Below are positions 46,021 to 55,180 of a stretch of DNA of 64,000 bases, piece after piece. Position 1 is the stretch's first letter. Every line of letters begins with the position of its first letter. The stretch comes from Streptomyces caelestis (GTDB lineage: Bacteria > Actinomycetota > Actinomycetes > Streptomycetales > Streptomycetaceae), in contig NZ_JACHNE010000001.1 in assembly GCF_014205255.1 (NCBI RefSeq), positions 1 through 64,000 on the forward strand, written 5' to 3'. Made by a program: the position numbers and the translations under genes. The notes beneath the pieces are model-generated. The model made no database searches, was not told the DNA's origin, and saw only the letters and a program-made list of their open reading frames with translations.

Positions 46021-46433
46021 CTAGTTCTCAGTCGAGCGGCTGACGGGAGAGCCGAGGCCTCCGGACGTGGCGAAGGCGACGAATCCCAGGCCTGCGGTCG
46101 ACCATGTGGGGGAGCTGAGCAGGACGCCGGTGACCAGGGGGACTAACCAGCCCGCGTGCTGCGACAGGCCGTCCCACGCTTGGGCTGAGCGGCGCACTTC
46201 TCGGAGGTGGTCCTGCAGGTGGTCGATTACGGTCAGCAGCGTCTCGCGCTGCTGCTCCGCATGCTGCAGGCGGCTGCGGTACAGGCTGATCCGGCTGGGA
46301 GATGACCGCCGTCCGGATGTCGGGTCACCAGGTCGGGCGGGCAGGGCGCGCCACAAACGGGCATCGGGGCGATGCCGACGGCGGCGTGGTGGGCGCCGAG
46401 GAGGTGGGTATCGCCGTCCGTGGCCACCGACAA
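46021..46433 (-). pseudogene. Hypothetical protein, frameshifted
   Basis: A first frame (MSVATDGDTHLLGAHHAAVG, IAPMPVCGAPCPPDLVTRHP) and a second (RISLYRSRLQHAEQQRETLL, EVRRSAQAWDGLSQHAGWLV, and a short hydrophobic C-terminus) both have extreme third-position GC; the switch is near 46305. The second part has coiled-coil character before a hydrophobic helix. Upstream neighbour of the membrane protein above. Confidence 0.4.
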
Positions 46434-46450
46434 GCGCCGGCGACGTCGGG

Positions 46451-46558
46451 ATGGTCAACCACACCGCCGCCACAGTCCCCGTGGTCGCCCCCCGCGAGGG
46501 CGTTGTGGAGGACACCGTGCCCACCGTTACCAACCCCGACCACGTGGAGACACGCTGA
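46451..46558 (+). CDS. Possible 35-residue peptide
   Basis: ATG 46451 opens a short frame (MVNHTAATVPVVAPREGVVE, then VPTVTNPDHVETR) with strong coding bias and a stop at 46556. No family known; it could be the tail of a lost gene instead. Confidence 0.25.
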   Translation: MVNHTAATVPVVAPREGVVEDTVPTVTNPDHVETR

Positions 46559-46676
46559 ACCGAATTCGCCTCGCCGACCGCCAGCCCGCCCGGTCACCCG
46601 GCGGGCCGGTGGCCGGATCGTCCCTGCCAGGGTCCACGCATGGTCACTATCTCGCTTCCGAGCTCATCAGAGGGAG

Positions 46677-48560
46677 TCAAATCTTTGGCAGGACCTTCAG
46701 CGCAGTGCCGCCGACGGCGCCCACTGCTCCCCATACAGCACAGGACTTGGCGGAGTCGGTGAGAGAACCGCCGGCCACACTCTCACCAACAGCACCGCCT
46801 ACGCAGCCACCGACAGCTGCACCAGCCACCGGCCCTGCTACCAGCGTGACGGCCACGGTGGCAGCGATGCTGGCACCTGCCGCAGCCAGCGTGCCCCCGA
46901 GATCGAATAGGCCGGTGGGATCTGTGTTGTTGATGGGGTCGCCATCGGCGTAGAGGTAGGGATTGCTCTCCTCGCCGGAGGGGTCGGGTTGGGTGAAGCG
47001 GCCGAGGGTGGGGTCGTAGTAGCGGTGGCCCATCTTGTACAGGCCCGTCGGATCCAGGTAGGCGCCGCTGTAGCGGTACGGCTGGGGCACTACCTCCGTG
47101 GGCGTGGCCCGCGGGGCAGGCCGGTGGGGCCGTAGGCGTAGGTGTGGGTGCGCTTGCCGGTGTCGTCGACGAGGCCGAGGACGTTGCCGGTGGCGTCGGT
47201 GAGGTAGTAGTAGGACTTTCCCCCAGTCGTCATGGAGTTCAGCGTGCCCGCCGGTTCGCGGATGAATCCGGTGTCGATGCCGTTGGTCGTCGTGGAGGCC
47301 AGGCCGAGTGCGGTGTGGTGGAACCAGGTCGAACCCAGCTTGGTGCGCTCGGAGTTGGTCGTGCCTGCGTGGACCAGGTCGTAGGACTTGCCGCCCGCGG
47401 TGATGCCGGACGGTTGGCTGTAGTCCGTCCACGTCTCCTTCGTGCGGGCGGTGGCGCTCGCGCCGGCGGTTTCGTTGCCGAGCTTGTCGTAGGACCAGCC
47501 CGTGGTGGTGCCGTTCTTGCCGGTCAGTTCGCTCGCGTCGTTGTAGGTGTAGGTGGTGCCGCCGGGGCAGGCGTTCTTGGTGCCGTCCTGGGAGGTAAGG
47601 TTGCCGGCCTTGTCCCAGCAGTACAGCCACGACGCTTTGCGCGCGCCCGCGGAGTCGGCTTCCAGGGCGTAGCGCAGGCGGCCCTGGGAGTCGTAGTCGT
47701 AGGTGGTTTTGTTCTTGGTGAGGTTGTCGGTGCGGGTGCGGATCTTGGTGGTGTCCTTGCCCGCGGTGTTCTTGTAGCTGTAGGCCAGGTCGATCAGTGG
47801 TCGAGCCCGAGGTGGCTTTGATGGCTTCGGGGCGGCCGTTGTCGTCGATGCCGACGGCTTGGGTGGTGCCGCGGGGGTAGACGGTCTTGGTGCGCTTGTC
47901 GTTTTTGTTGTAGTCGAAGTCGGTCTTCTTGCCGTCCGGGGCGGTCAGGTAGTCGAGGCGGCCGGCTTTGTCCCAGGTGTAGTCGGTCTTGCCGGTCGGG
48001 TCGGTGTAGTAGTCGACGTCGCCGCCCGGGGTGTAGGCGAGGGCGGTCTGGGCGCCGTTCTGCAGGGTGCGGATGCTTTCGCGGTTGAGCTTGTCGTAGT
48101 CCCAGTCTGTGGTGCCGGAGGCGTCGGTGCGGGTCTTGACGTTGCCGTCGTAGGAGTAGGTGACCGTGGCGTTGGTGGAGGACACCTTCGTCACGCGGTC
48201 GCGGTTGTCGTATGTGTAGACGGTCTTGATGCCGCGTCCGTCGATGACGGTCTCCACCCGGCCGAGTGCGTCATAGGTGTACTCCGTTTTACCCAGCGGC
48301 GCCGGCAGGGTGACCGTCTTGAGGTTGCCCTTGGCGTCGTACTCGAAGGAAGTGACTTTGCTGTTGCCGTCCTTGGCGGTGCAGCGCTGGCCTTCGAAGC
48401 CGCCGCAGGTCGGGGTGTCCTTGTTGTAGGTGTACTCGCGTGTCCCGCCGGCCGTGCCCGAGGTGGTCACCGACATGGTGTTGCCGTTGGTGTCGTACTT
48501 GAAGGTGTCCTTGCGGCCGTCCGCGGTGGTGAAGTCGTTGAGCAGATCAGTGCGTGCTTC
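46677..48560 (-). pseudogene. Rhs/YD-repeat protein, 5'-truncated and frameshifted
   Basis: Many YD repeats are seen (VTSFEYDAKGNLKTVTLPAP; TVYTYDNRDRVTKVSSTNAT; DYTWDKAGRLDYLTAPDGKK). The core ends with the Rhs-associated motif YRYSGAYLDPTGLYKMGHRY and DPTLGRFTQPDPSGEESNPY. The frame changes near 47795 and returns near 47120. After the core, a glycine/alanine-rich hydrophobic tail of about 75 residues (VAGPVAGAAVGGCVGGAVGE) replaces a typical toxin domain. The N-terminal part is missing at 48560. Rhs proteins form secreted polymorphic toxins; this one is a relic. Confidence 0.85.
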
Positions 48561-48768
48561 TAAGCCCCGGTCTTGAGAAGGCTTGAGACCTACGCTGGCC
48601 AGGTTGGGAACGGCTGAGGCCGGGTGCCCGGCTCGGGGCGGAGTTCTGCCCGTCGGTGTGTGGGTCCAGGCCGTGACGCTGGTCGTGATCTTGCTGGTGA
48701 TGCCTGTGGCCGTGGTGCTGATCGATATCGGATCGCATGAGAAGGATACGAGCTGGCACGCTGCCCCC

Positions 48769-49323
48769 ATGGATCACGCGGAAGTGTTACTCATCGGCGG
48801 ACGGGCTGGAGTTGGCAAGACGACGGTGGGATGGGAGGTTTCGGCGTTGCTACGGGCTGCGGCGGTCTCTCACGCGGTCATCGACGGTGACTTCATGGGG
48901 CAGGTGCATCCGGCGCCTGAGGGAGACCCTCACCGTTCGGAGATCACCGAGAGCAACCTGACCGCCGTGTGGGCCAACTTCGCCCGGCGCGGCTACCGCC
49001 GACTGATCTATACGAACACTCTCAGTGTGCTGCCCGAGACGACCGGTATGTTCCAGCGGGCCATGGGGACGGGGGTGCGGATCGTGCGGGTCCTTCTCAC
49101 CGCCTCCGATGCCACCACCCGCGAGCGGCTGGTGCGCCGGGAACTTGGCTCGGAGCTGGAGCAGGAGCTGGAAGGCAGTGCCCGCAAGGCGCGGTTGTTG
49201 GACCAGCACCTCCCCGCGGATGCGGTGCGGGTGGTGACGGACGGGAGGGCTGTCGTGGACATCGCGCGTGAGGTGGTGGCCGCCACCGGCTGGTCTGGAC
49301 AGCACTCCGCGACCAGGCCGTGA
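48769..49323 (+). CDS. P-loop nucleotide kinase-like protein
   Basis: A 184-residue protein with Walker A GGRAGVGKTT at residues 8-17 and AVIDGDFMGQVHPAPEG in the next strand, resembling small kinases such as adenylylsulfate- or nucleotide-type P-loop kinases without a clear lid. The middle (VRIVRVLLTASDATTRERLV) fits a kinase lid/helix. Substrate unknown. Start 48769 follows CTGCCCCC. The following 60 bases before the IS contain another partial coding frame ending at a TAA in the IS target duplication. Confidence 0.7.
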   Translation: MDHAEVLLIGGRAGVGKTTVGWEVSALLRAAAVSHAVIDGDFMGQVHPAPEGDPHRSEITESNLTAVWANFARRGYRRLIYTNTLSVLPETTGMFQRAMGTGVRIVRVLLTASDATTRERLVRRELGSELEQELEGSARKARLLDQHLPADAVRVVTDGRAVVDIAREVVAATGWSGQHSATRP

Positions 49324-49385
49324 TCGAGGTCCAGCAGCGCGTGCACGATCTCCGCGTCGCCATCGGCGACGCGGAGGAAGAGTAA

Positions 49386-50271
49386 GAGGTCCTAACAAAG
49401 GCGTTGGACGTGTCGGTGGGTGATGAGGCAGGTGGCGAGGCCAAGGAAGGCTTCGTGGATGTCGTCGCGTCTTTCCCAGCGGATGCGCAGGCGGCGGAAG
49501 CCGTGGAGCCAGGAGATGGTGCGTTCGACGACCCAGCGGAAGATGCCCAGGCCGGAGCCGTGCGGCTGTCCGCGTTCGGCGACCACGGGCCGGATACCGC
49601 GTTTCCGCAGCAGCCGCCGGTACTTGTCGTGGTCATAGCCGCGGTCGGCGAAGAGCATGTCCGGCCGTCTGCGTGGCCGTCCGACGACGCCGGCCACGGG
49701 TGGGACCTTGTCCAGCAGGGGCAGGAGTTGGGTGACGTCGTTACGGTTCCCGCCGGTCAGCGACACAGCGAGCGGGACGCCCTGGCCATCGACAAGGACG
49801 TGGTGTTTGCTGCCCGGCCGTGCGCGGTCGACCGGGCTGGGACCGCTTTTGGGCCTCTGCGGGCCGCCCGCACGTGGGAGGAGTCGATCACCGCCCGCGA
49901 CCAGTCCAGCTGCTTCGCCGACCGCAGCCTCTTCAGCAGCACCAAGTGCAGCTGGTCCCACACGCCGGCCTCGTTCCAGGCGGCCAGGCGTCGCCAGCAC
50001 GTCATACCCGAACCAAAGCCCAGCTCCTGCGGCAGGTACTCCCACTGGATGCCGGTGTGCAGCACGAACAGGATCCCGCACAGGGCCTGCCGGTCAGGCA
50101 CTCGCGGCCGGCCCGCCACCAGCTTCGGCCCCGGCTCGGGCAGTAACGGCTCGATGAGCGACCACAGTTCGTCCGACACGATCCACGGCCGCGACTGACG
50201 TTTCCCCACGACCCGACCAACGAGCAGACAAGCCCGATGGTCACTTGATCAACAACTTCTGTTAGGACCTC
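49386..50271 (-). mobile_element. 886-bp IS5-family element, copy C
   Basis: Identical ends to copies A and B, same orientation as B. The direct duplication is TAA (49383-49385 and 50272-50274). Together with TTA at the other copies this confirms a TNA-type three-base target. By eye it differs from copy B only at the amber codon. Confidence 0.95.
49392..50209 (-). CDS. IS5-family transposase with -1 frameshift site (copy C)
   Basis: Same two-frame organisation as copy A, slippery heptamer C CCA AAA at 49853-49847 on the minus strand. The upstream frame runs 150 residues to its own stop; the downstream frame supplies [16 protein letters not shown] and the catalytic Glu, ending at 49392. No nonsense codon, so this copy could be active. 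Confidence 0.9.
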
Positions 50272-50458
50272 TAAGAGGAGGTCGCCCGCTGGCCTGCGGC
50301 CAGGAGGACGCGACGGCCAGGGCGGCCGGAAGCCTGTGCCTTCGCCAGCTGCCGAGGGCGAGGTGCAGCTCTGTCCGGTTCTGGCAGCTCACGGCGGCCT
50401 GGTGATAGCGGAAGATTGGCGAGCGCCGTAGGAACAGGATTTGCCCTAGCATCCTCGC
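50272..50458. other. Intergenic, promoter of the next gene
   Basis: No gene seen. It must contain the promoter of the 405-residue hypothetical gene that starts at 50459. Confidence 0.35.
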
Positions 50459-51676
50459 GTGACTGACTTCAGTGATGTCAGCCGAGCGGGCTCGGGCGCT
50501 GCACGCGCGGCCCGTCTCGGTTGGCGAATCCACAACCAACGCCGCTGGTACCGGTACTTACGGTACCAAGCGGTGGTCAACGCCCTGATGCTCGGGGACG
50601 ACGTCGACTACCCCACACCGCCGGAGGCCCACGAGGCTGCGCTCCGCCTGTGCGAGATCCTCGATGCCCTGTTCGTGCCGCTGGAGGTACAGACGGGGAT
50701 CTTCAACAAGCTAGGGCGCTGGCTTCGGGAGAAGATCACGCACGGTGTGCGTTATCCCCTCCACGACGGCCGGAACGCCCAAACGTACTGGGACCGGCTC
50801 TATCGGTGGGCCAAGGCCGCCGCTGAAACGGACGGGGGAAGGGAAGCGCTCGACTTTGCCCGGTTTCCGAACGTCGAGAACCGGGCCCATATCTTCGCTC
50901 AACGGGTGGTGGCCAAGACCTCGGCCCTGCTCCTGAGCCACGCGTTGCCAGACGAGGGACTGAACGAGGTCCGCGACCGGATGTCGATACAGGTCCACCG
51001 GGGACAGACCCGCACGGAGGCAGTCGACACGCACCGGCGGGTGATCGCCATCGCCCGCACGGCGACGGCCGGTGTGGCGTCGACCTTCGTGCTCCACGTC
51101 GGGTTCGACCAGGACCTGACCAACTCGCTCACCGTGGGAGGCGCCGCTCTCGCGTCAGCGGCGGTCCACGAAGTCACGACCGGCGCCTTCCGGGCCCTGA
51201 CCGAGCCGATGCTGGCGGCGCGCCGGCAGGCGCGTGCCTGGCTGGCGACCATGCCCATGTGGCTCATCCACTACGTGACGTGGCGGGACGGTTTGATCCG
51301 TCGGGGACAGGGCGACGGCATCCACCAACTGCTGAGCATCGTCACAGCGATCAGAGCGAACGACGCCAAGCTGGGACCCTTGCAGGACACCGAGCGCGTC
51401 GAGCATCACCTCAAACGTCTGATCGAAAATGCGAATAGAGTGGGCGATAGCGAGCTGGAATCCGCGCTGATGAACCTGGAGAGCGCCGTCCTGTACCTCC
51501 CGGAACGGATCCTTAACTCCCTCACCGCTCTGATCGCCCTTGTCGACGGGTTATCAGAGGTCCCCGGGCCGGAACCCGACGCAGGCGTTCCGGGGCCGAT
51601 GCTGTCCGGCAGCGTCCCGCCTCAGCTCGCCAGCTGGGATCCGGCGAGCGGTCGGTTCCAGGTGGACAATCCCTAG
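50459..51676 (+). CDS. Large hypothetical protein
   Basis: A 405-residue, mainly helical soluble protein with GTG start. Recognisable stretches are RRWYRYLRYQAVVNALMLGD, YWDRLYRWAKAAAETDGGRE and EHHLKRLIENANRVGDSELE. A central hydrophobic part (VASTFVLHVGFDQDLTNSLT) is not clearly transmembrane. No named domain was recognised. Similar lone proteins occur near mobile DNA in Streptomyces. It has no partner gene. Confidence 0.6.
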   Translation: MTDFSDVSRAGSGAARAARLGWRIHNQRRWYRYLRYQAVVNALMLGDDVDYPTPPEAHEAALRLCEILDALFVPLEVQTGIFNKLGRWLREKITHGVRYPLHDGRNAQTYWDRLYRWAKAAAETDGGREALDFARFPNVENRAHIFAQRVVAKTSALLLSHALPDEGLNEVRDRMSIQVHRGQTRTEAVDTHRRVIAIARTATAGVASTFVLHVGFDQDLTNSLTVGGAALASAAVHEVTTGAFRALTEPMLAARRQARAWLATMPMWLIHYVTWRDGLIRRGQGDGIHQLLSIVTAIRANDAKLGPLQDTERVEHHLKRLIENANRVGDSELESALMNLESAVLYLPERILNSLTALIALVDGLSEVPGPEPDAGVPGPMLSGSVPPQLASWDPASGRFQVDNP

Positions 51677-51830
51677 AGCACCCAGACGCCCGGGAGCGGC
51701 GGCCGGGTACGGGTCTTCAGGACGCCGACCCGGCCGCCCCCTACGTCGCCGGTTGGGGAGTCTGCGTATCGGGCGCGGTGCGGTGGCCGGGCACTATAAG
51801 CGCCGCGGCGGCGAGGACGAGGTAGGAAGG

Positions 51831-52163
51831 TTATGTCCAGCTCGAACCGGCCGTAGGGGTCACGTGGGTCCAGAACAGCGGGGACAGGGCCCGCCGGTCC
51901 GCGCCGGTGAGCCTCATTTGCCGCTTCTCCTCGCTCAGGATGTCCTGCGGGAGCAGGATGTTGACGTGCACCAGCGCGGACTGGAGCAGATGCAGGGCGA
52001 GCATGGAGACCTCCTGGGCCTCCTTGTGGAGCCGGTCAGGTCGCCGTCCTTTGAACAGGCAGTGGTTGGCGGAGTTCCAGTTCTCCACGACCTGGAGTCC
52101 GTCATTGATCTCGGGCCGCAGGTCGGCGTCGGAGAGGTAGTCGCATATGAACGCCGTACGCAC
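51831..52163 (-). pseudogene. C-terminal end of a Tn3-family transposase
   Basis: [20 protein letters not shown], then [20 protein letters not shown] and [20 protein letters not shown] is the conserved C-terminal block of Tn3-family TnpA proteins, here 110 residues. Small differences in the ENWNSAN region suggest an old relic. The rest of the transposase is replaced by an anchor of a pentapeptide-type protein. Confidence 0.75.
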
Positions 52164-52165
52164 TG

Positions 52166-52414
52166 CCCGCCCGAGTTACGGTCGCGAGCGGAGTCCTGCA
52201 TGATGCGCTGCAGGGCGTAGATGCCGCCCAGTCGGATGTCCAGGGACTGCGATCCCAGATTGCCGACTGCGGCGTTGAACCGGCTGGTGATCTGTCCGTG
52301 CTCAGAGATGCGTAGTTCCTTGCTGGCTTGTCCGACCTGCATCCAGGTGAACAGCAGCGCGCCCAGAGCGGCGAGCCCCGGCAGGCTGACCGCGATCAGA
52401 CCGACCCACTGCAT
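52166..52414 (-). pseudogene. Anchor fragment of a pentapeptide-type protein
   Basis: MQWVGLIAVSLPGLAALGAL, then WMQVGQASKELRISEHGQIT and LDIRLGGIYALQRIMQDSAR is the N-terminal anchor and neck of Streptomyces pentapeptide-repeat proteins. It runs into the Tn3 C-terminal block at about 52165 without repeats. Compare 45303-45530. Confidence 0.6.
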
Positions 52415-52604
52415 CCGGTCCCGGCCCTCGGGCCGCGGCGCCGTCGACCGGCCATGGTGTCGACGCCGGCGGACGTGATGGCGATGAGCGATACGGCGAA
52501 GCCCATCGGCGCTCAGTTTCCCAGCCACCTGCACATCGCATCCCGCAGGCCGAGCGTCAGCAACTCTCGCTGCTCCAACTGGACCACCACCAAGTTCTGC
52601 CCGC

Positions 52605-52622
52605 TGATCCAAACGAAGCGCC
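52605..52622. other. Possible IS end
   Basis: TGATCCAAACGAAGCGCC resembles the inverse of the left end of the IS5-type relic at 29566-29584 (13 bases, TTCGTTTGGATCA, identical). It may be the last trace of a vanished copy. Confidence 0.35.
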
Positions 52623-52653
52623 CTAGCTGTGCTGTCTCGTGAGGTTGGTGCCG

Positions 52654-53196
52654 CTAGGCGGAACTAGTGGTGCTGGTCGGCAGGGCCTGCTGATAGAGCG
52701 CCACCAACACACCGTGCACGGGCTGGTCCTCTGCATCCTCCTCGGCCTCATCGACCAGGTGGGCGAGGGCCTCGCCGAGTTCTCTTGCCTTCGCAGGGCT
52801 CAGACGCAGGTGGCGCAGTGTCAGGTGGGTCTCGACGGGAGAGCGGTCCAGCTCCTGGGCGACCGCGGCGAGCATGGCGGCGGTTCCTGCCGCTTGAGGT
52901 TCGGCGACGACCATCTGGCGGGCCGTGCGCTGGTAGTACTGCTCGGTGCCGCCGCGGACCTGGCGGGTCTCGGCGATGTGGACCAGCGCGGCTTCGCGGA
53001 GCACTTTGAGGTGGTGGGCCACGTTGCCCTTCTTCGCGTCGAGCTGCGCCGCAAGCTGGCTGGTGGTGGCAGGCCGGTGGCCCAGGGCGAAGAGCAACCG
53101 CTGACGCAATGGGTGAGAGAGCGCCGCGAACTGCGCAGGCGCACCGATCTCCAGGACGTCCTCAGGAGGCGGTGGATAGGAAGGCTGATCAGGCAT
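52654..53196 (-). CDS. ArsR-type winged-helix regulator
   Basis: A 180-residue regulator with an ArsR/SmtB-like winged helix (ALSHPLRQRLLFALGHRPAT, QLAAQLDAKKGNVAHHLKVL, ETRQVRGGTEQYYQRTARQM). No metal-binding cysteine motif, so it likely senses a different signal. A helical C-terminal domain follows. It is divergent from the S41 peptidase gene with a 57-base gap. The repeat-like AAAGTGTCTAAAGTCTTTGA at 53203-53222 in that gap could be its operator. Confidence 0.85.
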   Translation of the reverse strand: MPDQPSYPPPPEDVLEIGAPAQFAALSHPLRQRLLFALGHRPATTSQLAAQLDAKKGNVAHHLKVLREAALVHIAETRQVRGGTEQYYQRTARQMVVAEPQAAGTAAMLAAVAQELDRSPVETHLTLRHLRLSPAKARELGEALAHLVDEAEEDAEDQPVHGVLVALYQQALPTSTTSSA

Positions 53197-53253
53197 ACCG
53201 AAAGTGTCTAAAGTCTTTGACGCTTTCGCAAGGGCAGTGCTCTACTCCCTGCC

Positions 53254-54159
53254 ATGACGACTCCGACGAAGCTTGCGCCGGCCCCTGTCATCGACGAGAC
53301 GGCCCGGCTGCTGACCGAGCACTACGTTTTCCCCGAGACTGCTGAGCAGCTGGCCGGCCTGCTGCAACGACGCCTCACCGAGGGCGCCTACGACGTCGAC
53401 GACGCCGAGGAGCTCGCCCGCCTGGTCACCGCGGACCTGCAATCCGTCAACGGTGACCGGCACCTGAGACTGAAGCACCACGCTGCCCCGGTCTCCCCGA
53501 AGCAGGGGGCGGCCACCCGGGACGCCATGCGCCGGGACTTCGACTCCTCTCTGGGCGGTGCGCCCCGGGTGCAGTTGCTCGACGGAGGGGTCGCCGTGGT
53601 GGAGCTGGCACCGATGCTGTTTCCGCTGGAGTGGGCCGCCGAACCGCTGAGCGCCGCGCTCACCCTGGCCTCCCGCGCCCAGGCGCTGATCGTGGACCTG
53701 CGCGCCAACCGGGGCGGCGACCCGGACGCGGTCGCCTTCGTCTGCAGCTACCTGCTCGACGAGCGCACCCACCTCAACACCATGTACTGGCACGGCGGCG
53801 AGCGCAGCGAGCAGTCCTGGAGCCTGCCGCACGTTCCCGGCGCGCGCTTCGGCGGCAGCAAGCCGTTGTATGTGCTGTCCAGCGACAGCACCTTCTCTGC
53901 CGCTGAGGAGCTGGCGTACGACCTCCAGCAGCTCGGCCGCGCCGTAGTCGTCGGCGAGCCCACCCGCGGCGGCGCGCACCCGTGCCAGGGCTGGACCGTG
54001 CACCCACACCTGGAAGCCACCGTCCCCGTCGGCCGCGCCATCAACCCCGTCTCCGGCACGAACTGGGAGGGCACCGGTGTGCAGCCGGACATCCCTTGCG
54101 CCGCTGCTGACTCCCTTGACCACGCTCACGCCCTGGCCCTCGCCCGACTGGCAGGCTGA
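53254..54159 (+). CDS. S41-family peptidase
   Basis: A 301-residue S41 peptidase, IRBP/Tsp-like core: nucleophile serine in DSTFSAAEELAYDLQQ, with LIVDLRANRGGDPDA and VVGEPTRGGAHP. No signal peptide or PDZ domain was seen, so it is a short cytoplasmic-type member. Divergent from the ArsR regulator and so probably under its control. No substrate is implied. Confidence 0.85.
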   Translation: MTTPTKLAPAPVIDETARLLTEHYVFPETAEQLAGLLQRRLTEGAYDVDDAEELARLVTADLQSVNGDRHLRLKHHAAPVSPKQGAATRDAMRRDFDSSLGGAPRVQLLDGGVAVVELAPMLFPLEWAAEPLSAALTLASRAQALIVDLRANRGGDPDAVAFVCSYLLDERTHLNTMYWHGGERSEQSWSLPHVPGARFGGSKPLYVLSSDSTFSAAEELAYDLQQLGRAVVVGEPTRGGAHPCQGWTVHPHLEATVPVGRAINPVSGTNWEGTGVQPDIPCAAADSLDHAHALALARLAG

Positions 54160-54281
54160 CCCAGTCCAGCCCACCGACAGCACTGCGCGCAGCGCCTCCC
54201 CTCCACCCACGCCGGCGACTGACTTCGCCGGCGGAGGCCGCCGTCTCCGGCGGTCCCCAGCGCGCTCCCACTGCCTACCGG

Positions 54282-54424
54282 AACACCCGCGCGTCCGCAG
54301 GGGTGTTCCGGCCCACCGGTCATAGTCCGGCGGTTTGTTTTCGTCCTCCCCCCGCCGACGCGGGGGTGTTCCGAGTTTGGACCGTTGTCCGCGTGAACGC
54401 GTGTGGTCCTCCCCCGCCGACGCG
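54282..54424 (+). CRISPR. Degenerate type I-E-like CRISPR remnant, two spacers
   Basis: Three repeat units with 32-base spacers: a degenerate repeat ending GGGGTGTTCCG (54282-54310), a fuller one starting GTCCTCCCCCC and ending GGGGGTGTTCCG (54343-54373) and a broken one (GTCCTCCCCCGCCGACGCG, 54406-54424). The spacers are 54311-54342 and 54374-54405, each exactly 32 bases. The repeat type (GTCCTCCCC...GGGGTGTTCCG, about 29 bases) matches actinobacterial type I-E repeats. There are no cas genes in the window. The third repeat ends abruptly at a thioredoxin-reductase scrap. Confidence 0.65.
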
Positions 54425-54426
54425 CA

Positions 54427-54591
54427 CCAGCCTGCCCGAAGTGTTCGCCGCCGGCCACGTCGTCGGCCGCCTACCGCCAGGCCATCAACGCCGCCGGCAC
54501 CGGAGCGGCCGCAGCCCTGGACGCCGAGCTCCATCTCGCCGCCCGCAACGCCGCCCAGGCCGACCAGGAGCCGGCCGCGGTCCCGGCCTGA
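54427..54591 (+). pseudogene. C-terminal scrap of a thioredoxin reductase
   Basis: TSLPEVFAAGHV (frame one) and SAAYRQAINAAGTGAAAALD followed by AELHLAARNAAQ (frame two) match the end of TrxB-type flavoenzymes, where the FAD-proximal VFAAGD motif occurs. A frameshift near 54465 separates them. The rest is missing. Confidence 0.6.
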
Positions 54592-55002
54592 CCGAACCGC
54601 GCCGCGGGCGCGCCGGGGAAACGTCCTGGCGGGCTCGCGCCGTGGTGGGCATGGCCGGGGCCCGACGCGCGGGTCGGGTTCTCCAGAGATCCTCGGTCGT
54701 GGGTGGGCAGGGGCCGTGCCGCGGTTTCAAGGTGGCCAACGTGGCAGGGCCGTAAGGCGGACGAATGCGTTGGCCAGCTCGTTTCGCCAGGGCCAGGTTG
54801 CGGAGATCCGCAGGTGCAGACGGCGACCGCTGCGGTGATGCGTGCAGCAGCCGGTAGCGGAGCTTTTCGGCTCGGCGGCCAGTTCGCCGTCAAGCAGCGC
54901 GGCCGCCCTCACGCTCGCGCTCGGCGTCTCGCGGTGCGCGGCTGCCGCGCGAGGAGCGGGACACGACGGCCGAGGTCCCGGACCGGCAGGAGCAGGCCGT
55001 GT
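54592..55002. other. GC-rich intergenic with possible gene scrap
   Basis: No intact gene. On the minus strand a stretch ending RISATWPWRNELANAFVRLT then LPRWPP and a stop at 54727 may be the tail of a lost gene. Confidence 0.25.
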
Positions 55003-55098
55003 CCTGAGCGCACGGAACCCGCATGCCCTGAGCACACGGAACCCGCATGTCCTGAGGACGCGGGACCCGGTATGCGCTGAGTACGCGGGGCGCCTCCC
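55003..55098. repeat. Four imperfect 24-bp tandem repeats
   Basis: Units start at 55003, 55027, 55051 and 55075. The first two differ at only two positions (CCTGAGCGCACGGAACCC and CCTGAGCACACGGAACCC types); the others are more diverged. Together with 54592-55002 this leaves about 590 bases without a gene. Confidence 0.65.
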
Positions 55099-55180
55099 CC
55101 GCGTACAGCCGCCCCGCTTCTTCCGTACGGACGCCCCCGCCCTCTTCGCGGGCGTGCCCCCGGGAGGAGCGCGGGCGGTT

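Noticed and set aside
47144..48563. Two long Gly/Val-rich + strand frames over the Rhs gene
   Set aside because: Antisense of the YD repeats; no ribosome binding site and low complexity.
54221..54281. A fourth, older CRISPR repeat before 54282
   Set aside because: Only about half of the posit­ions match the repeat and the match was found by imposing the 61-base period, so not supported.
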